Assembly (NCBI RefSeq): GCF_035083965.1
Contig: NC_089724.1
Location: 4,884,001-4,948,000, forward strand
Source of the DNA: Branchiostoma lanceolatum
Lineage: Eukaryota > Chordata > Leptocardii > Amphioxiformes > Branchiostomatidae
DNA: 64,000 nt
Direction of reading: 5' to 3'
Shown one piece after another: positions 31,115 through 41,049 of the stretch (its first letter is position 1; the number at the start of each line of letters is the position of its first letter). Below the pieces are notes generated by a model. That model worked only from the letters and a program-made list of their open reading frames with translations. It searched no databases and was not told the DNA's origin. A program made the translations under genes and the position numbers.

Positions 31115-32450
31115 GTCATATTACAGACATGACAAGACTTTGCGTATGCAGTGGCAATGATTTCATATTTCCTGGGTGGCAACATTTTATTTTGTCATAT
31201 TGCCGACAATGTGCAGTGTGTTCCATAGCCTTGGTACTATTCTCCGTGAGTAACTGACGGAGTATGGTACTCATGCCAGTGGTTTGTTTCCTGGGTGAAT
31301 AAATTTTATACACGTAGTTTGTAATTTGACGAAAACTCTAGGATGTCATGGGTGCAGTGGTTCATTGTTTCCTGGTTGGAAAACAATCCTAGAAACAGTT
31401 TGTCATATTGTCGACGATGCCAGAACTTACGTATGTCATTGTCCCATATTGCCTGGGTGAGAAAAGTTTATAGAATTCATGTGTGATATTGCAATATTGC
31501 CGACAATATCGATATCAGGGCGTCACGTCTACAGTAGCTCCATTCTCATGATTTCTTCGGTGGCAAACGCTTATAGAAGTCGTATGTCATTTTGTCGACA
31601 ATGACGTTGCATGACTACATGTTTCCTGGGTGGCAATAGTTCATAAAAGCTGTTCCTCATATTGTCGACATTGCCAGGACGTTACGTATGCAGCGGTTCC
31701 ATATTTCCTGGGTAGAAAGGCTTGATAGATCGCCTTTGTCATATTGTAGACAATGTTAGGACTATATTTCCTGGGTGAATAAAGTTCATATACGTAGTTT
31801 GTCATATTGTCGACAATGCCAGAACGTTGCGTATGAAGTTCATCATCGGCATACACGTAGTTTGTTATACTGCTAACACCGTCAGAACGTTACGTCTGCA
31901 GCGGTTCTATATTTCCTGGGTAGGAAAGCTTGATAGACCGCGTTTGTCATATTGTAGACAATGTTAGGACCGCATTTCCTGGGTGAATAAAGTGCATACA
32001 CGTAGTTTGTCATATTGTCGATAATGCCAGGAGGTCCGTTTGAAGATTTTTCATATTTCCTGGGTAGGAATGCTCAATAGACCGCGTTTGTCATATTGTA
32101 TACAATGTTAGGACCATATTTCCTGTGTGAATATAGTTCATACACGTAGCTTGTCATATTGTCGACATTGCAAGAGCGTTGCATATGTAGTTCCATATTT
32201 CCTGAGTGGATGAAGTTCATCATCGGTATACACGTAGTTTGATTTGTCCATTGCTAACACTGTCAGAACGTTACGTATGCAGTGATTCCATATTCCTGGG
32301 TAGATAAAGTTCATACACGTAGTTTGTCATATTGCTAACACATCGTTACATATAGTTCCATATTTCCTGGGTATATATAGTTTACGTAGTTTGTCACATA
32401 GCTAACACTGTCAGAACGTTACGTACGCAGTGATTCCATGTTTCCTGGCC
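31115..32450. repeat. Satellite array A, ~80-bp units
   Basis: About 16 divergent units. Each contains TTTGTCATATTGTCGACAAT (self-complementary core TTGTCGACAA), AACGTTACGTATGCAGTGGT and ATTTCCTGGGTGAATAAAG or variants. Unit length varies between about 60 and 120 bp through small deletions. Confidence 0.9.
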
Positions 32451-33383
32451 ACCCCAGGCGGAATGCGACAGGAATGCTGGCACGGGTAGCCGTGACCGCC
32501 GCTGTGTGTATGTTACCACCCGGGATTATTTACAGTGTAGGGAACTAGTCAAAGCACGGGGCTTGATTCATAACAGGCTGGGGTGTGTACTGCGCACACT
32601 TGGCATTCACGGAGGGACGTACTGGTGAATCTCTACTTTCTTGTTCTACTGTCTAGACTTTTCGCGAGTTATTAGATGCTTCCTTTTCTGCCTTGGGCAT
32701 AACAGTGGCATCGCGATTAAATGTCAAATTCACGCTGCGCCTTATTCCTGTATCTTGTGTTCACTTATCAACGCAAGTAGCTGAATTGATCCGGAAAATA
32801 TGTGTTTTTGGTACTGTGACCAGGAAAGGCATGAAAGTCGTTTTGTTTCTGTAACTAACACGTAATTGCACATGTATGTTGATGGCTAATGGCAGATTAC
32901 TCTCATCACTAAGCAAAAGTTGGGAATTGGAAAGATTGCAGCGTTTTTCGCTGACTGCCCCGTTCTTCTGACAAGCTTTGGGATGGGTACATGTTCGAAA
33001 AAAACAAACAAATTCACAACAAGAAGCGTTATGATCCCAACGTCTGCTTGTAGATTGGGATTCCTGTACTTTGGTGTTTCAATGCCAGATGTCGTCACCA
33101 TGGTTCTGGTGTTGTGAGTCAGCTGACATAGTTGGTACCGGTTCAGCTCGACTGGATGTAAACTTTCCGAGGGAGATGAACACTTGTCACGCTAGGAGTT
33201 GTCAGTACAATATCGGAGGGAAGAAATCGGTCCTTTTTCATTTTCTTTTTGTTGAAACGTTGGCGCGTGGTCCCTTTGCAAACTGGTTCCAAACGAGCAC
33301 ATGGTATACACATAGAAAAGCGGGCAAAATAGAAAGGCCCCAAGGCGCCTAAAAATACGTCCAAACAAGCTGGAGCCTGACCT
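32451..33383. other. Non-coding DNA between repeats
   Basis: No supportable gene. One solo Mutator-type end (CGTCTGCTTGTAGATTGGGA) lies at 33041-33060. Confidence 0.4.
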
Positions 33384-33387
33384 GAGT

Positions 33388-33620
33388 ATTTATTAACCCT
33401 CAAACACCTGAACGGGGTCATTTTGACCCCAGGCGTGGATTTTGATGTGCTATTTGAACATGTTTGATCTGAAAAAAATTCCTTCCGTGACTTTGTCAGT
33501 AGACATGTATTCTAACCTTTCCTAATTGTTTAGGGAGATTGGCACAATACTGTTGACATTATGGAGGAAAGTCTGTGTTGAGTCCGCTGGGGTCATTTTT
33601 TACCCCAGCAAAAGAAACCT
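33388..33620 (+). mobile_element. Possible piggyBac-type terminus
   Basis: TTAACCCTCAAACACCTGAA followed by GGGGTCATTTTGACCCC (a 17-bp palindrome) and, about 165 bp later, GGGGTCATTTTTTACCCC. piggyBac-like elements insert at TTAA and often begin CCCT with such subterminal palindromes. No right terminus was found. Confidence 0.3.
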
Positions 33621-34184
33621 GCCCTCTGTAACTCCTAAACTACTTATTGTATAGCCATCAAATTTTCCGAGGATGATGCACATGTGAATTGATATTACCA
33701 TTATATGATAACAAAATTTGTGTCATCATGACCTAATGACATGAGGACACGCCGGATACCGCCGCCGGCATATCATCCAGACATATTCGTCCGTAATTAT
33801 CTGTGAAAAGGATGGGTTCCGAGAATTCAGCAAAGTAACAAGTTCAATCAACACCAGATGAAGATGTTGAGTTGGATTGTTAAAAGTTGTTGATAAGATG
33901 AAATGAAATGTGTGGGCGTGGGTGAAGTATTACCACGATCATATTGACGGCTTCCGCGAGTGTGCATGTCTGCGTCAACAAGAATTTAGGACGATAAATC
34001 TGTCAAAGCACTACTGAATGAGTGACACATCTAAGTATGTAAGAAAATTGAACAGAACATTTTATTCATCATGGCGCCACATGAGAATATGTTATTTCCA
34101 TGTAACTGCTAAGTTTCTTGAATGGGAATACATGTAGACGACATGACATACTAGCTCTGTGTGTTTGGGTAGTATACGAATGTT

Positions 34185-34286
34185 GATGAAGGTTGGACAT
34201 CCAAGTAATAAGATACGCCAAAAAATAGTTACTCAAGCAACTGGATGAAATTTTATCCAGTTGCTTGAGTAACTATTTTTGGCGTA
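34185..34286 (+). mobile_element. Hairpin repeat (TAGTTACTCAAGCAACTGGAT), copy 1
   Basis: TTGATGAAGGTTGGACATCC … GATACGCC leads into a 68-bp hairpin: CGCCAAAAAATAGTTACTCA and onward to GGAT, then the exact complement back to TTTTTGGCG. Copies lie at 45187-45285 (-) and 60520-60655 (+). The third copy continues into sequence that resembles the 3' region of Penelope-like elements. Confidence 0.7.
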
Positions 34287-34839
34287 AGTTAAAGAAGTTG
34301 TAGTTATTTAGTTAGTTTAGTGGTTAAAATGCTGTAAACAGTAAATAGTGGTACTCCGTGTTCTTCTATATTGGAGCCACGCGTTGAAAACGTTCGTCTT
34401 TGTTTTATTTATTTGAGTGTGAAAGGAAGGGCAAAACAGGCGCCTAAGCACCTTTACAAGTTACCATCCCATAACCATCTACAAAATCATGGTAGGACGT
34501 CGTGCGTCGAAGAAGTATCAAACAGGCTGATGAGACAGACAGACAGAACCAACCACCGACAAGGATCTATGACGGCGTTTTCTGTAACAAGATAGCTGAA
34601 TTTTGTACGAAACATGTATGATTATGGCCGCCCTTATTAGGCTACAATCGTACGGCGATCGTACGACTAATGGTGAATGAAAAGAATGTTATGCCTTAGG
34701 GAATCGATTCACTTCCGGGAGTCCAGCTGGTAAAGAAGATACATTGTAAACATTTCTTGATTTCGTCACATTCAATAAACCACCACGTTGATCATGACTC
34801 CCGACTTCCGGTACTTCCCACACTCACACACACAAACGT

Positions 34840-36480
34840 CGGGACTACATCTGTATGATGTTGTCTGAATTAAACATCAGGGTATATTTACACCTTTCAA
34901 AGTGATAAAGCGAGCAATGTTTGACATATTTGTTAACTCCTTGCAATTGGTATATAGTTGGTATTCCTTCTTGGTATGGTCGGGGAAACTAGACTTTTGC
35001 TATATGGGAATAAAGATAAAGATAGATATGCTTGTCTGCTGTCGTAACAAACGTGCTTAAGTTTACCTGTTCGTTTTTATTTTAATTTTGTCAAAACTTT
35101 CTAGTATCTATCTGGTACGTCATGACTACATATGCCTAGTGTAAGGTGTTGTCTGAATGAAAACATCAGTGTTTAGTTACGGAGTTCAAAGTGATAAAGC
35201 GAGCAATGTTTGACATATTCGTAAACTCTTTGGTATGTCTATCAGGTGTTCCCTTTCTTTCTTGGTATGGTCGGGGAAACTCGACTTTTTTGATACGGGA
35301 AGAAAGAAAGAAAAAAATGAATAGATGTTTACTGTGGTAGAAACGTGACGTTTACCTGTTAATTGGTCCTCTTTTTTAGAATTTATCTGGTAAGTCATGA
35401 CGACGTAATGTATGCTGTTGTCCGAATGAATCAGCGTTCAGTGATAAAGCGAACCACATATGACTACTGTAAGGTGTCAGTGTCCGAATGAAAATATCAG
35501 TGTTTAGTTACACATTTCAACGCGATAAAGCGAGCAATGTTTGACATGTTCGTAAACTCTTCGGTATGTAGTCGTGTATCAGGTATTCCATTTCTTTCTT
35601 GGTATGGTCGGGGAAAGTAGACGTTTTGATTCGGGGAGAAAGAAATGAATAGATCTGCTTGTGTTCTGTGGTAGCAAACGCGCCGAAGCTAACTTTGTTC
35701 ATTTACACTGTATATGGATTTTTAAATTTTTTAGGTACACGTATCTATCTGGTACGTCGGGACTGTACCTCTGTATGGTATTGTCTGGAAACATCAGTGT
35801 TTAGGTACGAATTTCAAAGTGATAACGGGCAATGTTATGAGATGTTCCTAAATGTTTTGGTATGTAGTCGTGCATCACATTTTCCCTTTCTTTCTTGGTA
35901 TTGTTGAGGAAACTGGACTTTTTGATAAGGGAAACCTTAGAAAGAAAGATAATATAAACAGATATGCTTATTTCCTCTGGTAGAAATGTGATGAAGTTTC
36001 CCGTGTACATTGTTCCTCTCTGTATCTATTCGGTAAGTCATGACTACGTAATGTATGATGTTGTCTGAATGAAAACATCAGTGTTTAGTTACACATTTCA
36101 AAGTGATAACGAGCAATGTTATGACATGTGTCTTAATGTTTTGGTATGTAGTCGTGTATTTCATATTCCCTTTCTTTCTTTCTTGGTATGGTCGGGGAAA
36201 CTGGACTTTTTGATACGGGGATTGAGAAAGAGAAAAATAGATATGCTTTTTTACTGTGGTAGCAAACGTGATGAGGGCAATCTGTTCATTTGTATGAATT
36301 TTTGGAGTCAGTATGTATCTGTCTGAAAACATCGTTGTCTAGTTACGGATTTCAAAGTGATAACGAAAAATGTTTCACGTGTTCGTTTACGCTTTGGTAT
36401 GTAATAGAGTATCAGTTGAATTTCATTCTTTCTTGGTATCGTTGGGGAAACTCAACTTTCTGACACGGGAAGGAAGAAGG
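34840..36480. repeat. Satellite array B, ~270-340-bp units
   Basis: Five to six divergent units containing TGTCTGAATGAAAACATCAG, TTCAAAGTGATAAAGCGAGC, CCTTTCTTTCTTGGTATGGT and CGGGGAAACTNGACTTTTTGA. The first occurrence is near 34855 and the last near 36325. Each unit holds a short inverted repeat (TGATGTTGTC…GAAAACATCA). Confidence 0.85.
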
Positions 36481-36528
36481 CATTTCTCATTTCTTCTTGA
36501 GGATCATTTAGTTAATCCTAGCCTCTCT

Positions 36529-36608
36529 CCTCTCTCTCACTCTCTCTCTCTCCTTTCTCTCTCTTCCTCTCTCCCTCTCTCTCCCCCTCTCTCTCACCTC
36601 TCACTATA
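36529..36608. repeat. (CT)n microsatellite
   Basis: About 80 bp of CTCTCT with T and C interruptions, at the end of array B. Confidence 0.95.
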
Positions 36609-38324
36609 CATGCACATGATTTATACGCTATTGTGATTTTGATATGGTGATTTACTTTTTCCTGACATTACTCGAATTCTTACCTTTGTTGTATTGCCTG
36701 TTTTGAATTAAGTTTATCTAACATCGCTACAATGAAAACATGTACCTAGAGCAGTGGATTGCGCGCTAGCTGCATTCTGTCACGACGGCAGAAGACGAGT
36801 AGAACTCCTCCGGGAACCGTTCATTGAACCGAGGTCCTTGTTTGAACCTGTGGGTATCAGTCGACTAGTCACACGTTCAGATCGCCGAGCACGGACCTGT
36901 GACAAACAGGCACATGCTTGTCTTTCAAGTTCTAGCATAAGTATTCCAATGTGTTTTGTCGTTGCCTTTCATAAGGGCACAACGTCATGGGGTATGTCTG
37001 GGGATTCGAACTCAGAAACTCTTGCTTCTGGGCTATGCACCCTGCCATTATGTCACCGCGAATTAAAGTTATCTAACCGTGATCGCCACAAAATAAACGG
37101 CCCTAGCGAAGTTCTGTCACGAAGAGTAGAATTCCACCGTTCGCTGTGCACTGACCCGTGCTCATCTTTTGGTAACATTGGCTGCTTAATTTAACAAAGC
37201 CACCTGCTGAAACACGGGGCCCTTGTCTAACGCCCTATCCGAGGGACGTCCCTAACCGTAGCTAGGTACTCATTTTCACCAAAGTGAGGAGATTTGTTAT
37301 AATTGCCTTTTCAAAAGGGCACAACGTCAACGGGGCATGTCATGATTTAAACCGAGAATACTGACCTGTGACAGACTTGCTCATGTTCGTCTTTTTGTGA
37401 CATTGTCTGCTTTAATTAGATTTAGTTGACATTGCCAAAAACTGACCAAGCGAAGCAGATGGAGCATGAGCTACATTCTGTCACGATGAAGAACAGTTAT
37501 TGAAACTGTAGGGCAAATGTTCTATTTTTGTAACGTTTTCTGGTTTGAATCAAATTTATTCAATATCACCACAAAAATTGACCAAACTAAATGGATTCCG
37601 CGTCAGCTACATTCTGCCACGATGAAGACGAGTAGAGTTCACCTGTTCATTGTTATCATATTGAACCTGTAGGTATCATGCGCACAGTCAGAGCGGCGTG
37701 CACTGACCCGTGACAGACTTGCACATGTTCGTCTTTTTGGCTTTTTTCAATTAGATTTAGTTGACATTGCCCAAACAAATATGACCAAATGAAGTGAATT
37801 GCCCGCTGGCTACATTCTGTCACGAAGACTGTAGAATTCCTCCGTTCGTGGAACCTGCTATGCAGGTAGCCGCACACGGTCAGATTGGCGTGCACTGACC
37901 CGTAACAGTAACTATATGTTTGCAACATTGGCTGCTTCTGATTAGATTCGCAACAAAAGAGATAGACCAAAGTGAGAGAATTGCGCGTTAGCCACATTCT
38001 GTGGAGAGGAAGAAGATAAGAATTCCTCCGTTCATTGAACCTGTGACACGGACAGAGCTGTGTGCACTGATCCGTAACAGACTCGCACATGTTCGTCTTA
38101 TTTTAACATTGGCTGTTAGATTTAGTCGACATTGCCAAAACAAGTATTACCAAACAAAGTGAACCGCCCGTTAGGTATGTACTGTCGCGAAGACGGTAGG
38201 ATCCCTCCGTTCATTGGACCTACTAGGTCAGGGGGCGTGCACTGACCCATGACAGTCTTGCTCGAGAAAATTGTACGCTTGTATTTTCGTAAAATTGGCT
38301 GTTTTTAATCAGATGTATTTGACA

Positions 38325-38346
38325 CCCCCCCCCCCCCCCCCCCCCC
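38325..38346. repeat. Poly-C run of 22 bases
   Basis: Homopolymer C inside array C. Length is liable to sequencing error. Confidence 0.9.
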
Positions 38347-38426
38347 AATTTGACCAGACCAGGTGATCTGCGCGCTAGTCTCCTGTCACGAAAACTAGTA
38401 AGAATTCTTCAACTTCTTCCGTTAGG

Positions 38427-38657
38427 GCCCTGTCACACTTGTGCGTATATTCAAGTACGCATGAATTCCGCAGTAACATTTTTTTTGTTTAAGTCAATTT
38501 TGCGGGGAGGAAGTTGTCTTCTACTTTGACCCACCGTTGAGCAGTCTAGTTATCAAACCAAAGAAATTCCCTCTTCGGTTGCAAACTTAACCTAAACCCA
38601 AAACATGTTAATACGTAACTCATGCGGGCTTGTATATACGCACAAGTGTGACAGGGG
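38427..38657. mobile_element. MITE with CCCTGTCACACTTGTGCG termini, copy 2, nested in satellite C
   Basis: The ends CCCTGTCACACTTGTGCGTA and TACGCACAAGTGTGACAGGG are perfect inverted repeats over about 20 bp. It shares its interior with copy 1 at 23126-23355 but has better-preserved termini, so it is probably the younger insertion. The target duplication is not clear. Confidence 0.9.
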
Positions 38658-38784
38658 CTTTGATAATCGAACTTGTAGGTATCATGCACGCGGTCAGAGC
38701 GGCGTGCACTGGATCCGTGCACTGACCCGTGACAGACTTGCACATGTTCCACTGGAAGTTGTTACTGTTGGTGTCTCTTGGACG

Positions 38785-39670
38785 GCGATTGGACGAGGCT
38801 GACTGAAGCTACCTGCGACCCTAAGATTACTCCGACAACATCTTGGCATCCAGAACGAACAGGAGCGTCTCTAGCTTGTCAGTCCTCATTTGGGGATATG
38901 GCAGCTAGGTAACATTTTGAACTTTACCCTCCTTGGTTAAGATATGCATTAAGAGATAGTTACAGATGATTTTATTTCTTATACATTTAATTCTTATACT
39001 TGATTGGGGCAGGGACGGTAAACACACAAAAGTATTAAACACAAGTAAAATCAGCCTACGCACAGCCTTTTTAACGTGCTCGAGGCACCACCACAAGTTG
39101 GTACTGGACAGTACAAGCTGCATATCCGGACACATTTATTTGATCCACTCACACCGGAATGGACCACTGCTTTTATCGATAAATGTTCTTCTGTGTGGGT
39201 TCCATGTGGATTCTTTAATGTGCTTAAAGGTGTGACCTCAGTTTACCTTCCTATCCGAGGGACGATACTAGCCGAAGATAATTACATTTATAGGTGCTCA
39301 CTTATACCTGAGTTGAGTGTGAAGATTGGTGTCATGTGCCTTTCCCACGACATTGAGGCCTGCTAGGAATTTGAACTGAAGAGTTCTTAGTCAACAACCA
39401 TGACCACAATGTCACCGTGACACCATGTTCTTGAACGTTCGACGGTCTCGCAGTGGCCTCCTCTCTGCGTGCTTTGTCTCATGTTTGGCCAGTTTTGACC
39501 GTTAGTAACCTGTCTTGAATCTGTGGCGAGGATGATCATGTAGCTCATTTGTTGTGAAACAGATACACTGACCCAAATACTGCAGCTCAACGAGGCAGGA
39601 TTTAATTCCGCGAACGGTTGTCATGGGAACATGTACGCCGTGGATTTCCTATGAGTCTAGACAAGCCTTC
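38785..39670. other. Non-coding DNA, nothing firm
   Basis: An open frame at 39076-39366 has no recognisable family and no splice signals. The DNA around 39100-39290 has the look of an old interspersed repeat. Confidence 0.35.
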
Positions 39671-39675
39671 CTTAC

Positions 39676-39742
39676 CACACACACACACACGCACACGCAC
39701 ACGCGCACGCACACACGCACACGCACACGCACACACACACGC
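39676..39742. repeat. (CA/CG)n microsatellite
   Basis: Alternating CACACG/CACGCG repeat of about 67 bp. Confidence 0.95.
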
Positions 39743-39899
39743 GGCCTTCTTAACAGCTAGCTGCTGAGTGTGTTAGGAATGAGGTCAGAATTTCACCCAC
39801 AAACGATGACAATACAGCACACGGCCACAACACAGCCAAACCAAGGAGTCCATCTATTCTATTGACACGATTAAACATAAGACCGCACGCATATGGTTT

Positions 39900-40914
39900 G
39901 AACCATGTAAAAATAAACTTTATTTTCCACTCTCGCGTATTAGACTCATTAGCGACTCACATTCGATGCGACTTATGCGGTTAGGAACCTGTTACACAGT
40001 TAAATATGTACTCGTACTTTGTACTTCATCGATTCATCAACAACATTGCACAGTTTCCGTATCTTTCCTCCGTACTCGCGCCTTTATCGGCGCCTCTATT
40101 TACAACAAACAGTCGCATAAAACAGGTACTTTCCATTGCACTACTCGTGTAGACAAATTAGTCATTTTTATACAAACGTTTATACAAGAATCTGATTTGA
40201 CTAAAAGAGATTACATTAAATCAAGCGCTTTCTTTATAAATTACCAACGTTGCACTTGATCAACAAATAAGTGCACAGAGTTGACACAAACAAAAATGTA
40301 CAAACGTATAATAAAATCTTACAACGAGTCGGAAGTTATATTGTACCTCGGTTCAAGTAACGTATACAACTGTACATGCTTTGCAATTTTACATATCTAT
40401 GAAGAAGTTTTCTTTCCCTATAAAGTTGTAAATATATAACAGTACATTTCCTATCGCAAGTACATGTACATTTAGCGAACTGTGGCATATTATTAAGCAA
40501 TCAAATCATTCACATGTCTTAACAATAACTACATTTAGAATATGACATCGATATCACCATTGCTGTTCCTTCCACGAACATAAACTCTAACAGCCTGAAC
40601 TTTCGTACATATCTAATTTCATTTGTCTACTCTCTTTTCTCATATATATATATATATGACCTTTCCATACAGCCTGTCCGTTCTATCTTAAGTATATACA
40701 TTAATACATCATAAGCTGGAATTGATCTAGTTCCAAACAGCAGTTGTTCGTCACACAGGTGAATACAAATTAAGATAAACTTTGAGTCTTATATCATATA
40801 TGAAGTCACCACCGATCCAAATTATGTAACGAGTCCTGTACATGCTTGTTCCAGGGCACCTATTCTGTACAGACGCGGCCCCTGAAGCTGAATGGAACTT
40901 AACTAACACGTGAC
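39900..40914 (-). other. Putative 3' UTR of the Ras-like gene
   Basis: It directly follows the stop codon on the minus strand. A consensus AATAAA reads on the minus strand at 39924-39919, so the mRNA may end near 39900. The region is AT-rich, with an (AT)n run at 40644-40657. No exon is seen. The end point is inferred. Confidence 0.4.
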
Positions 40915-41049
40915 CTACAGAGTTGACCTTCGCAGTTTTTCCAAGATGGCGGCGCGCGTTTTTCTCCAGAGGTTGGATGTGATGCTGTTACTCCTCTGTC
41001 GTCTGTCCTTGGTGCTGCTGAGCTTTCTTCTTTGCCTGGACGCTAGGAC
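40915..41049 (-). CDS. Ras-like gene terminal coding exon
   Basis: Acceptor TCTCTCTCTCCAG borders 41049; the stop TAG is at 40915-40917. It encodes VLASRQRRKLSSTKDRRQRS followed by NSITSNLWRKTRAAILEKLR and RSTL, a strongly basic, probably helical tail that may bind membranes or nucleic acid. It is in phase 0 with the previous exon. Confidence 0.8.
   Translation of the reverse strand, partial: VLASRQRRKLSSTKDRRQRSNSITSNLWRKTRAAILEKLRRSTL

Larger units (their letters stand above)
36752..38775. repeat. Satellite array C, ~160-200-bp units
   Basis: About eight units with GATTGCGCGCTAGCTACATT, TCTGTCACGATGAAGACGAG, CCGTTCATTGAACCTGTAGG, GGTCAGAGCGGCGTGCACTG and ACCCGTGACAGACTTGCACA. The best-conserved part is GTGCACTGACCCGTGACAG. 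The last unit is split by the MITE at 38427-38657, whose flanks rejoin as CCGTT / …TCGAACTTGTAGG of a standard unit. Confidence 0.85.

Noticed and set aside
31115..32450. Possible CRISPR-like array
   Set aside because: Units are contiguous and degenerate with no unique spacers; the context is eukaryotic.
34840..36480. Hammerhead ribozyme in satellite units (CTGAATGA… near GAAAAC)
   Set aside because: The core CUGANGA…GAAA cannot be formed; an extra base and wrong spacing.
36754..37194. 146-codon frame
   Set aside because: It lies wholly in satellite array C.
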